NCBI GenBank assembly: GCA_020638655.1
Contig: JACKIC010000008.1
Coordinates: 124,001 to 188,000 of the forward strand
Reading direction: 5' to 3'
Length of the DNA stretch: 64,000 nucleotides
From: Planctomycetota bacterium
GTDB taxonomy: Bacteria > Planctomycetota > UBA1135 > UBA2386
The notes below the pieces were generated by a model, which saw only the letters and a list, made by a program, of their open reading frames with translations, had not been told where the DNA came from and made no database searches. Made by a program: the position numbers and the translations under genes. This document shows, piece by piece, positions 17,734 through 26,100 of this stretch; within the stretch, counting starts at the first letter, position 1, and every line of letters begins with the position of its first letter.

Positions 17734-17737
17734 TGAT

Positions 17738-17815
17738 TGGTATCCCGGACGGGATTCGAACCCGTGTTACTAGAATGAAAATCTAGGGTCCTAGGCCGGA
17801 CTAGACGACCGGGAC
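17738..17815 (-). tRNA. tRNA-Glu (anticodon TTC)
   Basis: The gene is 78 nt including an encoded 3' CCA (17738-17740). The acceptor stem GTCCCGG pairs with CCGGGAT, with one G-T pair at the end. The anticodon stem CTAGA/TCTAG encloses loop TTTTCAT, giving anticodon TTC. The T arm has GGTTCGAATCC. It is followed by a strong intrinsic terminator and lies downstream of scpB on the same strand. Confidence 0.97.
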
Positions 17816-17882
17816 GCGATTGCGGGCGGAGAGTGTAGAGCGGGATCGGGCAGATGCAAGCGGCCGATCCTGGGACCGCGGC

Positions 17883-17927
17883 GCTGCTCGCCGGGCCGCT
17901 GCTCGCCGGGCCGCTGCTCGCCGGGCC
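17883..17927 (+). repeat. Three tandem copies of a 15-bp unit
   Basis: The unit CTGCTCGCCGGGCCG is repeated exactly three times between the tRNA-Glu gene and the 3' end of scpB. It is followed by CTGCACCG, a partial fourth start. No function can be assigned; slippage expansion is the simple explanation. Confidence 0.9.
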
Positions 17928-17944
17928 GCTGCACCGATCGGCGC

Positions 17945-18838
17945 TCAGCCGAGGTTCTTCCATTCCTTGACGCTGGGCAGCTCCTGCAGCGAGGCGATGC
18001 CGAAGCGCTCGAGGAACAGCGGCGTGGTGCCGTACTGCAGCGGGCGGCCGGGCACGTCGGCGCGGCCGGTGACCTTGACCAGCTTGTGCTGCAGCAGCGT
18101 GCGCAGCATCGGCCCGGCCTTCACGCCGCGGATCGCCTCGATCTCGCTGCGCATCACCGGCTGGCGGTAGGCGATCACGGCCAACGTCTCGAGCGCCGCC
18201 GGCGACAGCTTCTCGAGCTTCTTGACGCCGCGCAGGCGCTGCAGGTGCACGAAGGTCTCGGGCGACGACAGCCACTTGACGGTGTCGCCGGTGCGCGCCA
18301 ACTCGACCGGCAGCCCGAGCGTCTGCAGCTGCGACTGCAGCAGCAGCAGGGCCTCCTCGACGAGCTTCTGCGTGGTGTTGCACGCCTGCGCCAGGCGCAG
18401 CAGCGACAGCCCCTCGCGCGACGACAGCATCAGCACGAACACCACCTTGGCGACCTCGGCCGCGTCGGTGAGCTCGGGGGTCGGCGGCAGGCCGTCCTCG
18501 GCGTCGGGCTCGTATTCCTCTTCGATCTCGGCGACGCTGGCCTCGTCGGCGACCGCGGCGAGGGCCGCGTCGTGATCGATGACATCGTCGGCGCCGACTT
18601 CCCCCGCAGGCGCAGGCGGCTCCTCCGCAGGCTCGTCCGCGGGTTCGTCCGCGGGTTGCGGCAGGCGCGAGTCGCTCACCACCAGGTCCTCGGCGACGAC
18701 GCCGCGTTCGTGCGCGATCCACTCCGACGGCCCTTTGCCGTGAAGACGCTGATCGCCGCGTTCGGCGTCGGAACGGCGCGCTTCGCCGAGGTCAGGTCCA
18801 GTCGTGTCCGGCGGCAGTTCGCGCGAGATCTCGTCCAT
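17945..18838 (-). CDS. scpB: Chromosome segregation and condensation protein ScpB
   Basis: The product has 297 residues. The C-terminal two-thirds are the ScpB winged-helix pair, with the hallmark SPAALETLAVIAYRQPVMRSEIEAIRGV region and the final GRPLQYGTTPLFLERFGI. ScpB joins ScpA and SMC in the condensin complex on the nucleoid. An acidic, Pro-rich N-terminal extension of about 115 residues precedes the domain, making it longer than the usual 180-200 residues. It is the last protein gene of the long minus-strand run that starts with the FHA protein. scpA is not in the window. Confidence 0.92.
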   Translation of the reverse strand: MDEISRELPPDTTGPDLGEARRSDAERGDQRLHGKGPSEWIAHERGVVAEDLVVSDSRLPQPADEPADEPAEEPPAPAGEVGADDVIDHDAALAAVADEASVAEIEEEYEPDAEDGLPPTPELTDAAEVAKVVFVLMLSSREGLSLLRLAQACNTTQKLVEEALLLLQSQLQTLGLPVELARTGDTVKWLSSPETFVHLQRLRGVKKLEKLSPAALETLAVIAYRQPVMRSEIEAIRGVKAGPMLRTLLQHKLVKVTGRADVPGRPLQYGTTPLFLERFGIASLQELPSVKEWKNLG

Positions 18839-18911
18839 GGACCGCTCTTGTAGCCGACCGCATTGCCGCTGTCACTACTCGGCATCGCTCGGGCGAACGC
18901 GTTCGGCATGC

Positions 18912-19949
18912 TCACTTGCCACCCGCCGGGTCCTTCGCCGCGGGCTTCTCGAGCTGCGAACGCCACCGCAGGGTGTAGGCCGCGGTCTCGATCTGCGTCA
19001 GCGGGTTGTCGGCGAGGTCCTTGTCGATCTCGGCCTGCACCGCCGCGAACGGCACGTCCCGGCCGGGCATGCGATCGAGGCAGTAGACGACGAACCAGCG
19101 GTCGCTGTCGCCCAGGCGGCCCTTGAACGGCTCGCTGACTTCGCCGCGCTTCAGCGTCAGCGCCACCTCGGCGATCGGGTGCTGGAAGCCCTTGCCGAAC
19201 GGCGGCAACAGGCCCCCGTCGCGGCGGGTGCCGTCCTCCGACCAGCGCAGCGCCAGGGTGCCGAAGTCCGCGCCGGCGCGAACCTTCTCGGCGACCTCGC
19301 GCGCCACGGCCTCGTCCTTGTGCGACAGGAAGCGCACCTGCACGCGGTCCTCGCGCAGCCCGAGGTAGCGGATCACGTAGCCCTGGTAGAGGCGCTGGGC
19401 GGTGCGCAACCGCAGGGTCTGTTGCCAGTCCGACAGCCGCATGCCGAAGATGCGCCACACGTAGCTGCCGAAATCGAGTTCGCCGCCGAACTCGCTGCCG
19501 ACCTGGCCGCGGATGGTCTGCTCCTCGGCCTGGGCGATCGTCTCGACCCGCCTGGGATCGACGCGGATGCCGAACTGCTCGGCGTGGCGCGCGACCAGCA
19601 CGTCGAACACCAGCAGGTCGATCGCGGTCAGCGCCAGGTTGGGGTGTGCGCTCGACAAGCGCGTGAACGCGTGGCTCTTGCGCAGCACCAGGTCGCCGAC
19701 GCGCGCGACCTCGTCGTCCTTGCTGTCCTGCGCCGGCAGCAGGATCTCCGGACCGAGGTCGTGCAGCTCCGGCGGCACGTTGGGCGCCAGCTGCACCGGC
19801 GGGTGCGCCGCGGGCGGCGATTCGGTGACGGCGGGCGCAGCCGCGCCGCCGGCGGGCGCCGCGGGCATGGGCGCAACCCTCGGCGCGCCGGCGCAGGCCA
19901 CCGCCAACATCGACAGCGCCGTCACCACCTGCGCACTGCGCGTGCTCAT
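18912..19949 (-). CDS. PpiC-type peptidyl-prolyl isomerase lipoprotein
   Basis: The product has 345 residues. A lipoprotein signal with lipobox AVAC near residue 19 is followed by a Pro/Ala-rich linker, then a SurA/PrsA-like helical region and a parvulin domain. Parvulin motifs include VRVRFLSHKDEAVAREVAEKVRAG-like spacing and LALRWSEDGTRRDGGLLPPFGKG, matching the conserved parvulin SxDxxxxxGGxLG region. It should act as a folding chaperone in the periplasm, held in a membrane. It sits 16 bp after the TPR/zinc-motif gene of the pseudopilin run, so it may assist folding of that system's exported parts. Confidence 0.87.
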   Translation of the reverse strand: MSTRSAQVVTALSMLAVACAGAPRVAPMPAAPAGGAAAPAVTESPPAAHPPVQLAPNVPPELHDLGPEILLPAQDSKDDEVARVGDLVLRKSHAFTRLSSAHPNLALTAIDLLVFDVLVARHAEQFGIRVDPRRVETIAQAEEQTIRGQVGSEFGGELDFGSYVWRIFGMRLSDWQQTLRLRTAQRLYQGYVIRYLGLREDRVQVRFLSHKDEAVAREVAEKVRAGADFGTLALRWSEDGTRRDGGLLPPFGKGFQHPIAEVALTLKRGEVSEPFKGRLGDSDRWFVVYCLDRMPGRDVPFAAVQAEIDKDLADNPLTQIETAAYTLRWRSQLEKPAAKDPAGGK

Positions 19950-19965
19950 GCGTCGCGCACGGTCC

Positions 19966-21471
19966 TCAGTAGGCCTTGAAGCTGCGCAGCCACTTGGTGC
20001 CGTGGCACAAGAAGCACTTGCTCCGCATCAGCTTGCCGTCCGGCCCCATCTCGGGCGTGGTGCCGACGCCGTAACACGACACGCACGGCGCCGCGTTGGC
20101 GTAGGTCACGACCAGTTGCTTGCCGAACTCGGCGAAGTAGGCGCGCAACCAGCCGGCGCGCTCGACGCGCGACGCCTCGCGCCACCAGTCTTCGTCGGTC
20201 TGCTCCTGCTTGGGGCCACCGGCCCCGCCGGCGCCCTGCGACGCGGCGCGGCGGCGCTCGAGCGCCTGGCGCAGGGCGCGTTGGATGCGCTCGACGTCGC
20301 GGCTGTTGCCGTCGTTGCCGGCCTCGGGCGCGGGTTGCTTGCTGTTGGCCTTGGCGACGGCGGTGTCCTTGATCACGCCCTGATCGCCGAGGATCCACGA
20401 GCCCAGGCCGTAGGCGAAGTGCTCGGTGCGCTTGCCGATCGGAAAGCGCTCGCGCATCCCCCAGAACTCCTTGGTCTCGGCGACCTCGAGGTGCAGGGCC
20501 TCGGCCACGCGCGTGAACAGCTCCTCGGCCATCTCGTTCTCGGCGTAGTCGCGCGCCGCCTGCAGCGAAACCGTCGTATCGGCGGCCTTCTTCTCCGACA
20601 GCGTCTGGATGCCGCGCCGGAACTGCTCGGCGACCTGCTGGGTCAGGTAGCGCGTGCGCACGTCGGCGAAGCGCTTCTTCTCGAGGTCGTATTCCTGCTT
20701 GAGCTTGGACTGCGGGAACTCCTGGTCGAACTGGGCGATCAGCGCCACGCCCTTCTCGATGTCCGCGAGCTTGCCGCGGCTGCGGCAGGTCTGGATCTGG
20801 TCGAGCAGTTCGCGCTCGCGCGCGGCCTCCTTGTACTTCTCCAGCCGCGCCAGCATCGCGTCGACGCGCGCCTTGTCGCGGGAGTTGTCGAGCTCCTTGG
20901 CCTTGCGCAGGTGGTCGGCGGCGTGTTCGTAGTCGCGCACCTTGACCAGGTCCTCGGCGAGCAACACGTGCTTGTCGGCCGAGTCGCCGGGCGGATCCTC
21001 GGCGAGGCGCGAGGAGTAGTACTCGTCCTTGGTGTAGATCTGCGAGACCGGCACCTGCACCGTGCGCATGCCGCGCAGTTCGCCGACCGGGATGCGGTAC
21101 GGAACGCCCTTCTGCATCACCACGATGTGGGTGCCGGTGCGCTCGACCACCTTGCCGAGCACCCGGTTGGGCTGCCCGCTGACCAGGTAGGAGACCTCCT
21201 CGGCGCGCACGAGCAGCTCGTCCTGGTTGTCGCCCACCAGATCGAACTGCCGCTTGATGTCGAGCGCGCTCGCCGCGGAGAGGTGCTCCCAGCGCAGGTC
21301 CAGGGTGCCGCCGTTGTCGAGGCGCTTGACCCGCAGGCCGTCGCCGTCGGCGTCCTCGACGGTGGCGAGCAGCGTCTGGCCGTTGGCGAGCTGCACGGTC
21401 TGGGCGACGGCCGTCGCCGACCACAGGGCCAGCAGGACGGCGAAGAACGCGGTGCGGAACAGATGGGTCAT
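19966..21471 (-). CDS. Secreted TPR protein with DnaJ-like CxxC zinc motif
   Basis: The product has 501 residues from the ATG at 21471, chosen for its signal peptide (MTHLFRTAFFAVLLALWSATAVAQ) and the upstream GAGGTGA ribosome site. Residues 25-90 look like a small beta domain (VQLANGQTLLATVEDADGDGL), followed by helical TPR-like repeats. The C-terminus has two CxxC groups: CVSCYGVG near residue 463 and CFLCHGTKW near 488. These resemble the CxxCxGxG zinc motif of DnaJ, though only two groups are present instead of four; heme binding is less likely because CxxCH occurs only once (CFLCH). It lies 4 bp after the GspI-like gene and is probably an envelope accessory of the pseudopilin system. Confidence 0.72.
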   Translation of the reverse strand: MTHLFRTAFFAVLLALWSATAVAQTVQLANGQTLLATVEDADGDGLRVKRLDNGGTLDLRWEHLSAASALDIKRQFDLVGDNQDELLVRAEEVSYLVSGQPNRVLGKVVERTGTHIVVMQKGVPYRIPVGELRGMRTVQVPVSQIYTKDEYYSSRLAEDPPGDSADKHVLLAEDLVKVRDYEHAADHLRKAKELDNSRDKARVDAMLARLEKYKEAARERELLDQIQTCRSRGKLADIEKGVALIAQFDQEFPQSKLKQEYDLEKKRFADVRTRYLTQQVAEQFRRGIQTLSEKKAADTTVSLQAARDYAENEMAEELFTRVAEALHLEVAETKEFWGMRERFPIGKRTEHFAYGLGSWILGDQGVIKDTAVAKANSKQPAPEAGNDGNSRDVERIQRALRQALERRRAASQGAGGAGGPKQEQTDEDWWREASRVERAGWLRAYFAEFGKQLVVTYANAAPCVSCYGVGTTPEMGPDGKLMRSKCFLCHGTKWLRSFKAY

Positions 21472-21475
21472 CGGA

Positions 21476-21964
21476 TCACCTCGAAGTCGTTTCGGCGCGG
21501 AAGCGGAGCACGCGCTGGGCCAGCGGCAGCTGACGCGGCAGGACCCGCAGGAACTCCTCACTCGTGTCCTCCCCCTCCTCGAGCCACGTCACCTTGATGT
21601 CGGCGAGCCAGAGGTCGGGGCGGTCGTCGTCGCGGGTCGTGGTCACGGACCAGGTCATGCCGGGGAAGTTCGGCGCCTCCTGATCGGCGAGGGTGGCGAA
21701 CTCGACGTCGAGATCGGACTCGGCGTCGGGGCGCAGGCGCAGCGCCTCGTGCTGCAGGCGGTGCACGATCTCGTCGGCCAGCGCCGCGGCGGCGAGGCGC
21801 GCGTCGGTCGAGCGGCGCTGCGACACGCTCTGCGACAGCGCGCCGAGCAGCGCGGTGATCCCGAACAGCAGGATGCCGAGCGCGGCGAGCATCTCGACGA
21901 GCGTGAAGCCGCGTTCGCGGTCGAGCCGCCTAACGCCCCCCAGATCGTCGCGAAGATCAACCAT
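21476..21964 (-). CDS. GspI/PilV-like minor pseudopilin
   Basis: The product has 162 residues from the ATG at 21964. The prepilin signal is RERGFTLVEMLAALG: cleavage after Gly, then Phe, with Glu at position 5 of the mature protein. A hydrophobic helix and a C-terminal domain of about 110 residues follow, including LADEIVHRLQHEALRL and a strand-rich end. Length and position suit GspI. Its start overlaps the end of the GspJ-like gene by 8 bp. It would form part of the tip complex of a type II secretion-like pseudopilus at the inner membrane. Confidence 0.82.
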   Translation of the reverse strand: MVDLRDDLGGVRRLDRERGFTLVEMLAALGILLFGITALLGALSQSVSQRRSTDARLAAAALADEIVHRLQHEALRLRPDAESDLDVEFATLADQEAPNFPGMTWSVTTTRDDDRPDLWLADIKVTWLEEGEDTSEEFLRVLPRQLPLAQRVLRFRAETTSR

Positions 21965-23147
21965 TCCAATCGTCCTTGGCGTGTGCCACCGGCACCACGA
22001 ACTCGATCTCGCGGCCGACGTGCACACGCACGCCGGCGCCGTGCTCGATCGCCTTGGTGTTGCGCTGGCCGCGCGTCAGCCCGTAGAGCACGTTGCCGGA
22101 GAGGCGATCGTAGCGCATCCACTCGCCGTCGACCTTGATCCAGCCCCCCGTCTCGCTGCCCGGGAACTGGCTGCCGTCGACGAGCTCGAGCCGCTCCTCG
22201 TCGGGACCGATCGGCGCGTCGAGCAGCCCCTCTGGCGCGTATTCGGCCGGCTGGGCGACCACGCAGCGCACCAGGATCGCGTGCGGATGGATGTCGTCGG
22301 CCGGGTCCCGAAAGCTCTGCGGCCCGCGATCGAACGCGAACACGCCGCCGGCGGCCGCGTCGACGAGCCAGCCGCCGCGCGTGCTGTCCCAGACCGACAA
22401 GGCCCCGCCCGAAGCGGACTCGCGCCACGTCGTCGTGGTCTGCGACCAGAAGCGGAACTCGACGTGCAGCAGGTCGCGCAGGATCGGCGTCGTGATCGAG
22501 TGCACCACCAGCGCGGGCAGCTCCGAGCCGCCGGGCACGAACACCTCGAACGGGTCGACCAACTCGTCGCGACCGCTCGGCACCTGCTGCCCGGGCAGGA
22601 ACCAGCCGGCCCGCAGCTCGAGCAGCGCGTCGTCCTTGCCCTCCTGCCGCCACGGCAGCATCAGCAGGTTGCCGATGCCGCGCATCGGCTCGCGCGCGCG
22701 CAACTCGGTCAGGCGCGCCTGCAGGTCGACCGGCGACAGGTCGGGTTGGTCCGCCGCCAGCCGCGCGACGAGCATCGCCTCGACGAGCTGCTCTTCGCGT
22801 TCGGGCGAGAGGTGCACGGCGGCGCGCACCACCTGCACGCGGGTCGCGCGCGGCTCCGGCCGCGCCGGCAGCCCGATCGGCAACTCCTGCACCAGCAGAC
22901 GGTCCTCGGCGACGGTGCGGTCGCGTCCGGCGGCGTCACCGCGCAACGCGCTGAGTTCGGTCGTGATCACGCGCCGCGCCTGGTTGGTGCGGTCGGCCAG
23001 CGACTGGCTGATCTCGCCACTCGTGAACAGCGTCATGCCGCTGCCGACGAGCTGGGTCAGCATCATCAGGAAGCCGGTGAGGATGCCCATCACGACGACC
23101 AGTTCGATCAGGGTGAAGCCCCCGGTGCGCGCTGCGGTGGTGTTCAT
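21957..23147 (-). CDS. GspJ-like pseudopilin, enlarged
   Basis: The product has 396 residues, about twice the usual GspJ. The prepilin signal TGGFTLIELVVVMGILTGF has Gly/Phe cleavage and Glu5. The middle contains a GspJ-like region (SLADRTNQARRVITTEL) and strand-rich segments. Near the C-terminus (about 337-378) is a motif GEWMRYDRLSGNVL...LTRGQRNT...H-G, which also recurs in the neighbouring giant GspK-like protein. The start overlaps the GspK-like stop by 4 bp (ATGA). It is expected at the pseudopilus tip. Confidence 0.8.
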   Translation of the reverse strand: MNTTAARTGGFTLIELVVVMGILTGFLMMLTQLVGSGMTLFTSGEISQSLADRTNQARRVITTELSALRGDAAGRDRTVAEDRLLVQELPIGLPARPEPRATRVQVVRAAVHLSPEREEQLVEAMLVARLAADQPDLSPVDLQARLTELRAREPMRGIGNLLMLPWRQEGKDDALLELRAGWFLPGQQVPSGRDELVDPFEVFVPGGSELPALVVHSITTPILRDLLHVEFRFWSQTTTTWRESASGGALSVWDSTRGGWLVDAAAGGVFAFDRGPQSFRDPADDIHPHAILVRCVVAQPAEYAPEGLLDAPIGPDEERLELVDGSQFPGSETGGWIKVDGEWMRYDRLSGNVLYGLTRGQRNTKAIEHGAGVRVHVGREIEFVVPVAHAKDDWNG

Positions 23148-26100
23148 CGGGCGGTCACCTGTTCGTCGAGGATGCGGCTCTGCCCTTCGTAGTCGACGCG
23201 CACGTCGTCGACCTTCGCGGTGGTCTTCCAGGCGTGCGCGGTGAACGTCGCGAGGTCGATCGCGCCGGCCTCGTAGGTGGCGTAGAAGCGCATCTCGAGG
23301 CGCGCCGACTGCGCCGCGATGCGCTGCCAGCTGTCGTCGCCGCTGCCGACCCGGAACGCGTACAGCCCCGGCACCGTGCCCGGCTCGGTCTCCCACGGCA
23401 CCCGCGGATCGGTGCGCACCACGCAGACCACGTCGACGCGCGGGTCCCGCGTCTCCTCGCGCCAGCGCATGCCGCGGAAGAAGCACGGCGCCTCGTTGGT
23501 GGTCAGCTGGAAGTAGGCCAGCTCGGGGTCGTCGTTCTGCTCGACGTAGCGGTCCCAGTAGCGGAACGGCCAGTGGATCACGGCCTCGCCGCCGCTCGCG
23601 CCCTGCGCGGCGGTGCCGTAGCGGCCGCGGAACAGACCGCGCGCCGCGGCCTTGTTGCCGAAGTCGCCGGCCGGATACCAGCGCGGCATCTCGAGCGACA
23701 CCTGGTCGCCGCTGCGCCGCACCCAGGTGTAGTGCAGCAGCTCCTGGCCGAGCAGGACCGTGCCGCCGCCGCTCGGCAGCGCGCCGAGCCCCTGCAGGTT
23801 GAGCACGTCGTCGCGCGCACCGACGCCGGCGTTGAGGATCGCCGCCGGCCGGTGCGTGAGGAAGTGCACGCGGTCGCCGCGGTCGTGCCCCTGCGGCTCG
23901 GTGTTGAGGAGGCCACGACCGTTGGTCGCGATCGTGAACACGCCGTCGGCGCGGCCCTGATAGGCGAGGATCTCGCCGCCGATGCTCACCAGGCCGCCCT
24001 CCTGCGGGAACATCGCGCTGAGGTCGTTGCGATAGTTGATCACGCCGGCCGCGTTGACCGTCATGTTGGGCCGGACGCGGAACTCCCGCGCGCTGTCGGC
24101 GAACGACTCGTCGAGCACCAGGTCGAAGGCCGGGTGGCGCAGCACGTCGATCTCGTCGACGAAGCCCTTCATCGGCGAGCCGCCACCGACCGCGCCGCCG
24201 ACGTAGACGTTCTCGCAGTACGCCGCCGGCAGCTCGCCGCTCGGGAACTTGACGATGCGGTCGTACATGCGCGGCTCGGTCATCACCGTGCCCGTCGGCG
24301 GGCCGATGAACTGCCCCTGCACGCCGTCGGTGAAGGCGACCAGCTGGAACGGCCACGGCCCCAGCCGCTCGGGCGGGTTGCGGTTCTCGAGCACCTGATC
24401 GCCGTTGTAGCGGCGCGCGCTCCAGTTGCAGGTGTGCCACTCGACCGCGGGCCGCGAATCGCCGGAGGCGGTCGAACCCTGCACGATCGCGACGCGGTCG
24501 TGGCGGCCGACGCGGCCGGTCAGCGCGCTGAAGTTGCCCAGCAGCAGCTGCAGGCGTTGGCACTGCATCACCACCGCGTTCGACTGCGGGTGCGAGCTCG
24601 TCTGCGACAGGGTGTCGCCGCGGAAGTTCAGGCTGACGCGCGCCGCGTGGATCTGCGGGAACGTGCTCTCGAGCGTCGGGATGTAGCCGATGTAGCCCGA
24701 GGTCGCCGTCACCGTGCCCCACGGCGGTTCGATCAGGGAGTTGGGCCCCTGGTTGGGACCCAGCGGCCCGACCTGCACACGCTCGGCGCCGATCGTGCGG
24801 GTCAGCGTGAAGCGCGTGTTCTCCCACGCGGCGCGGTTGCCGCGCACGATGTGCTTGTTGTCGACGAGGGCGTCGTAGCGCACCCACTCGGTGTCGTTGT
24901 TGTCGCCGCCCTGCGGATACAGCTGCACCCACTCGGTCAGGCCGCTCGTGGCCGGATCCCAGAGCGCCTGCGCGTTCTGCACCGGCAGCGACACGGGCAC
25001 CACCCACAGGATCAGTGTCGGCACCTCGTTCCAGGTCGCCGAGCTGTTCGGCAGCGTCCAGCTGCGCGACCACTCGGTCACGAACTGCCGCGCCGTGCCG
25101 CGCTGGTACTCGTTGTTGTCGATCTGGTTGTCGTTGCCGGGCAGCGTCTGCGCGCGCTGCACGTCCTTGAGCTTGTTGCCGCTGCGCGAGCCGTAGCGGA
25201 TCAACTCGACGCCGCCGACCTCGGCGGTGACCGCGATCTGTCCCGGCACGTTGCTCTCGAAGCGCAGCCGGCGCTGCATCAGCAGCGCATAGCCGCCGCC
25301 GGTCGGGAAGCCGTCGCTGATCTGCTGCTGCGCGTCGGCGGGCGGGTAGTCCTTGGTCGGCACCGGGTCGGCGAGTTCGAGATCGCCGGTCCAGGTCTCG
25401 TCCAGGCCCGTGCCCAGGTTGATCGGCGGCAGGCGCGGCAGGCTCAGCGTGATCGGCCGCGGGTTCTGCAGGAAGCCGCGCGCCACCGAGAACCCACCCA
25501 CGCCCCCGTCGAGCCGCGTCGTGCCGGGCATCATCGGCGAGTCCTCGCTGAGCAGCGCCGAGTAGCCGTAGAGCTCGACGCTGCTGCCCACCGGGTGCTC
25601 GGGGAACACGTCGAGGTTGACGCCCTGCGACTGCAGGGCCTCGAAGTCGACGGTCGGCTTGCCGTTCTCGTCGACCGGCACGTTGGGCCGGTGCTCACGC
25701 GCGAACTGCCGCGCGCCGCGCCCGCCGATCGAATCGCGCCATTGACACTGGAAGGTGTTGCCCGAGATCGCCGTGTATTCGAACAGCTCGGTGCCGATGC
25801 GCAGGATGCCGACCTGCGGGAAGCCCTCGGTGCTCTCGACCTGGATGTCGAGATACTTGTCGCTGCGGCCCGTCGGCGGGAACTGCTGGTTGTTGGCCAA
25901 CGCCGGGTCGAACACCGGCACCGACGCGGTCAGGAACGTCAGGTACTTGGCCTTGCCGCGCACCACGCCGTCGACGAACAGCGACAGGTCCGCGGGCCGG
26001 TTGCTGTAGGCGCTCATGTCGACGTGCACCGGCGTGTCGGCAGGCAGCGCCAGTTCGGCGAGCGGCAGCGTGAACTCGCCCGCGGTGCGCTCGACACCGG

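Noticed and set aside
19966..21471. Multiheme cytochrome
   Set aside because: Only one CxxCH is present, and the other group is CxxCY; a zinc motif fits better.
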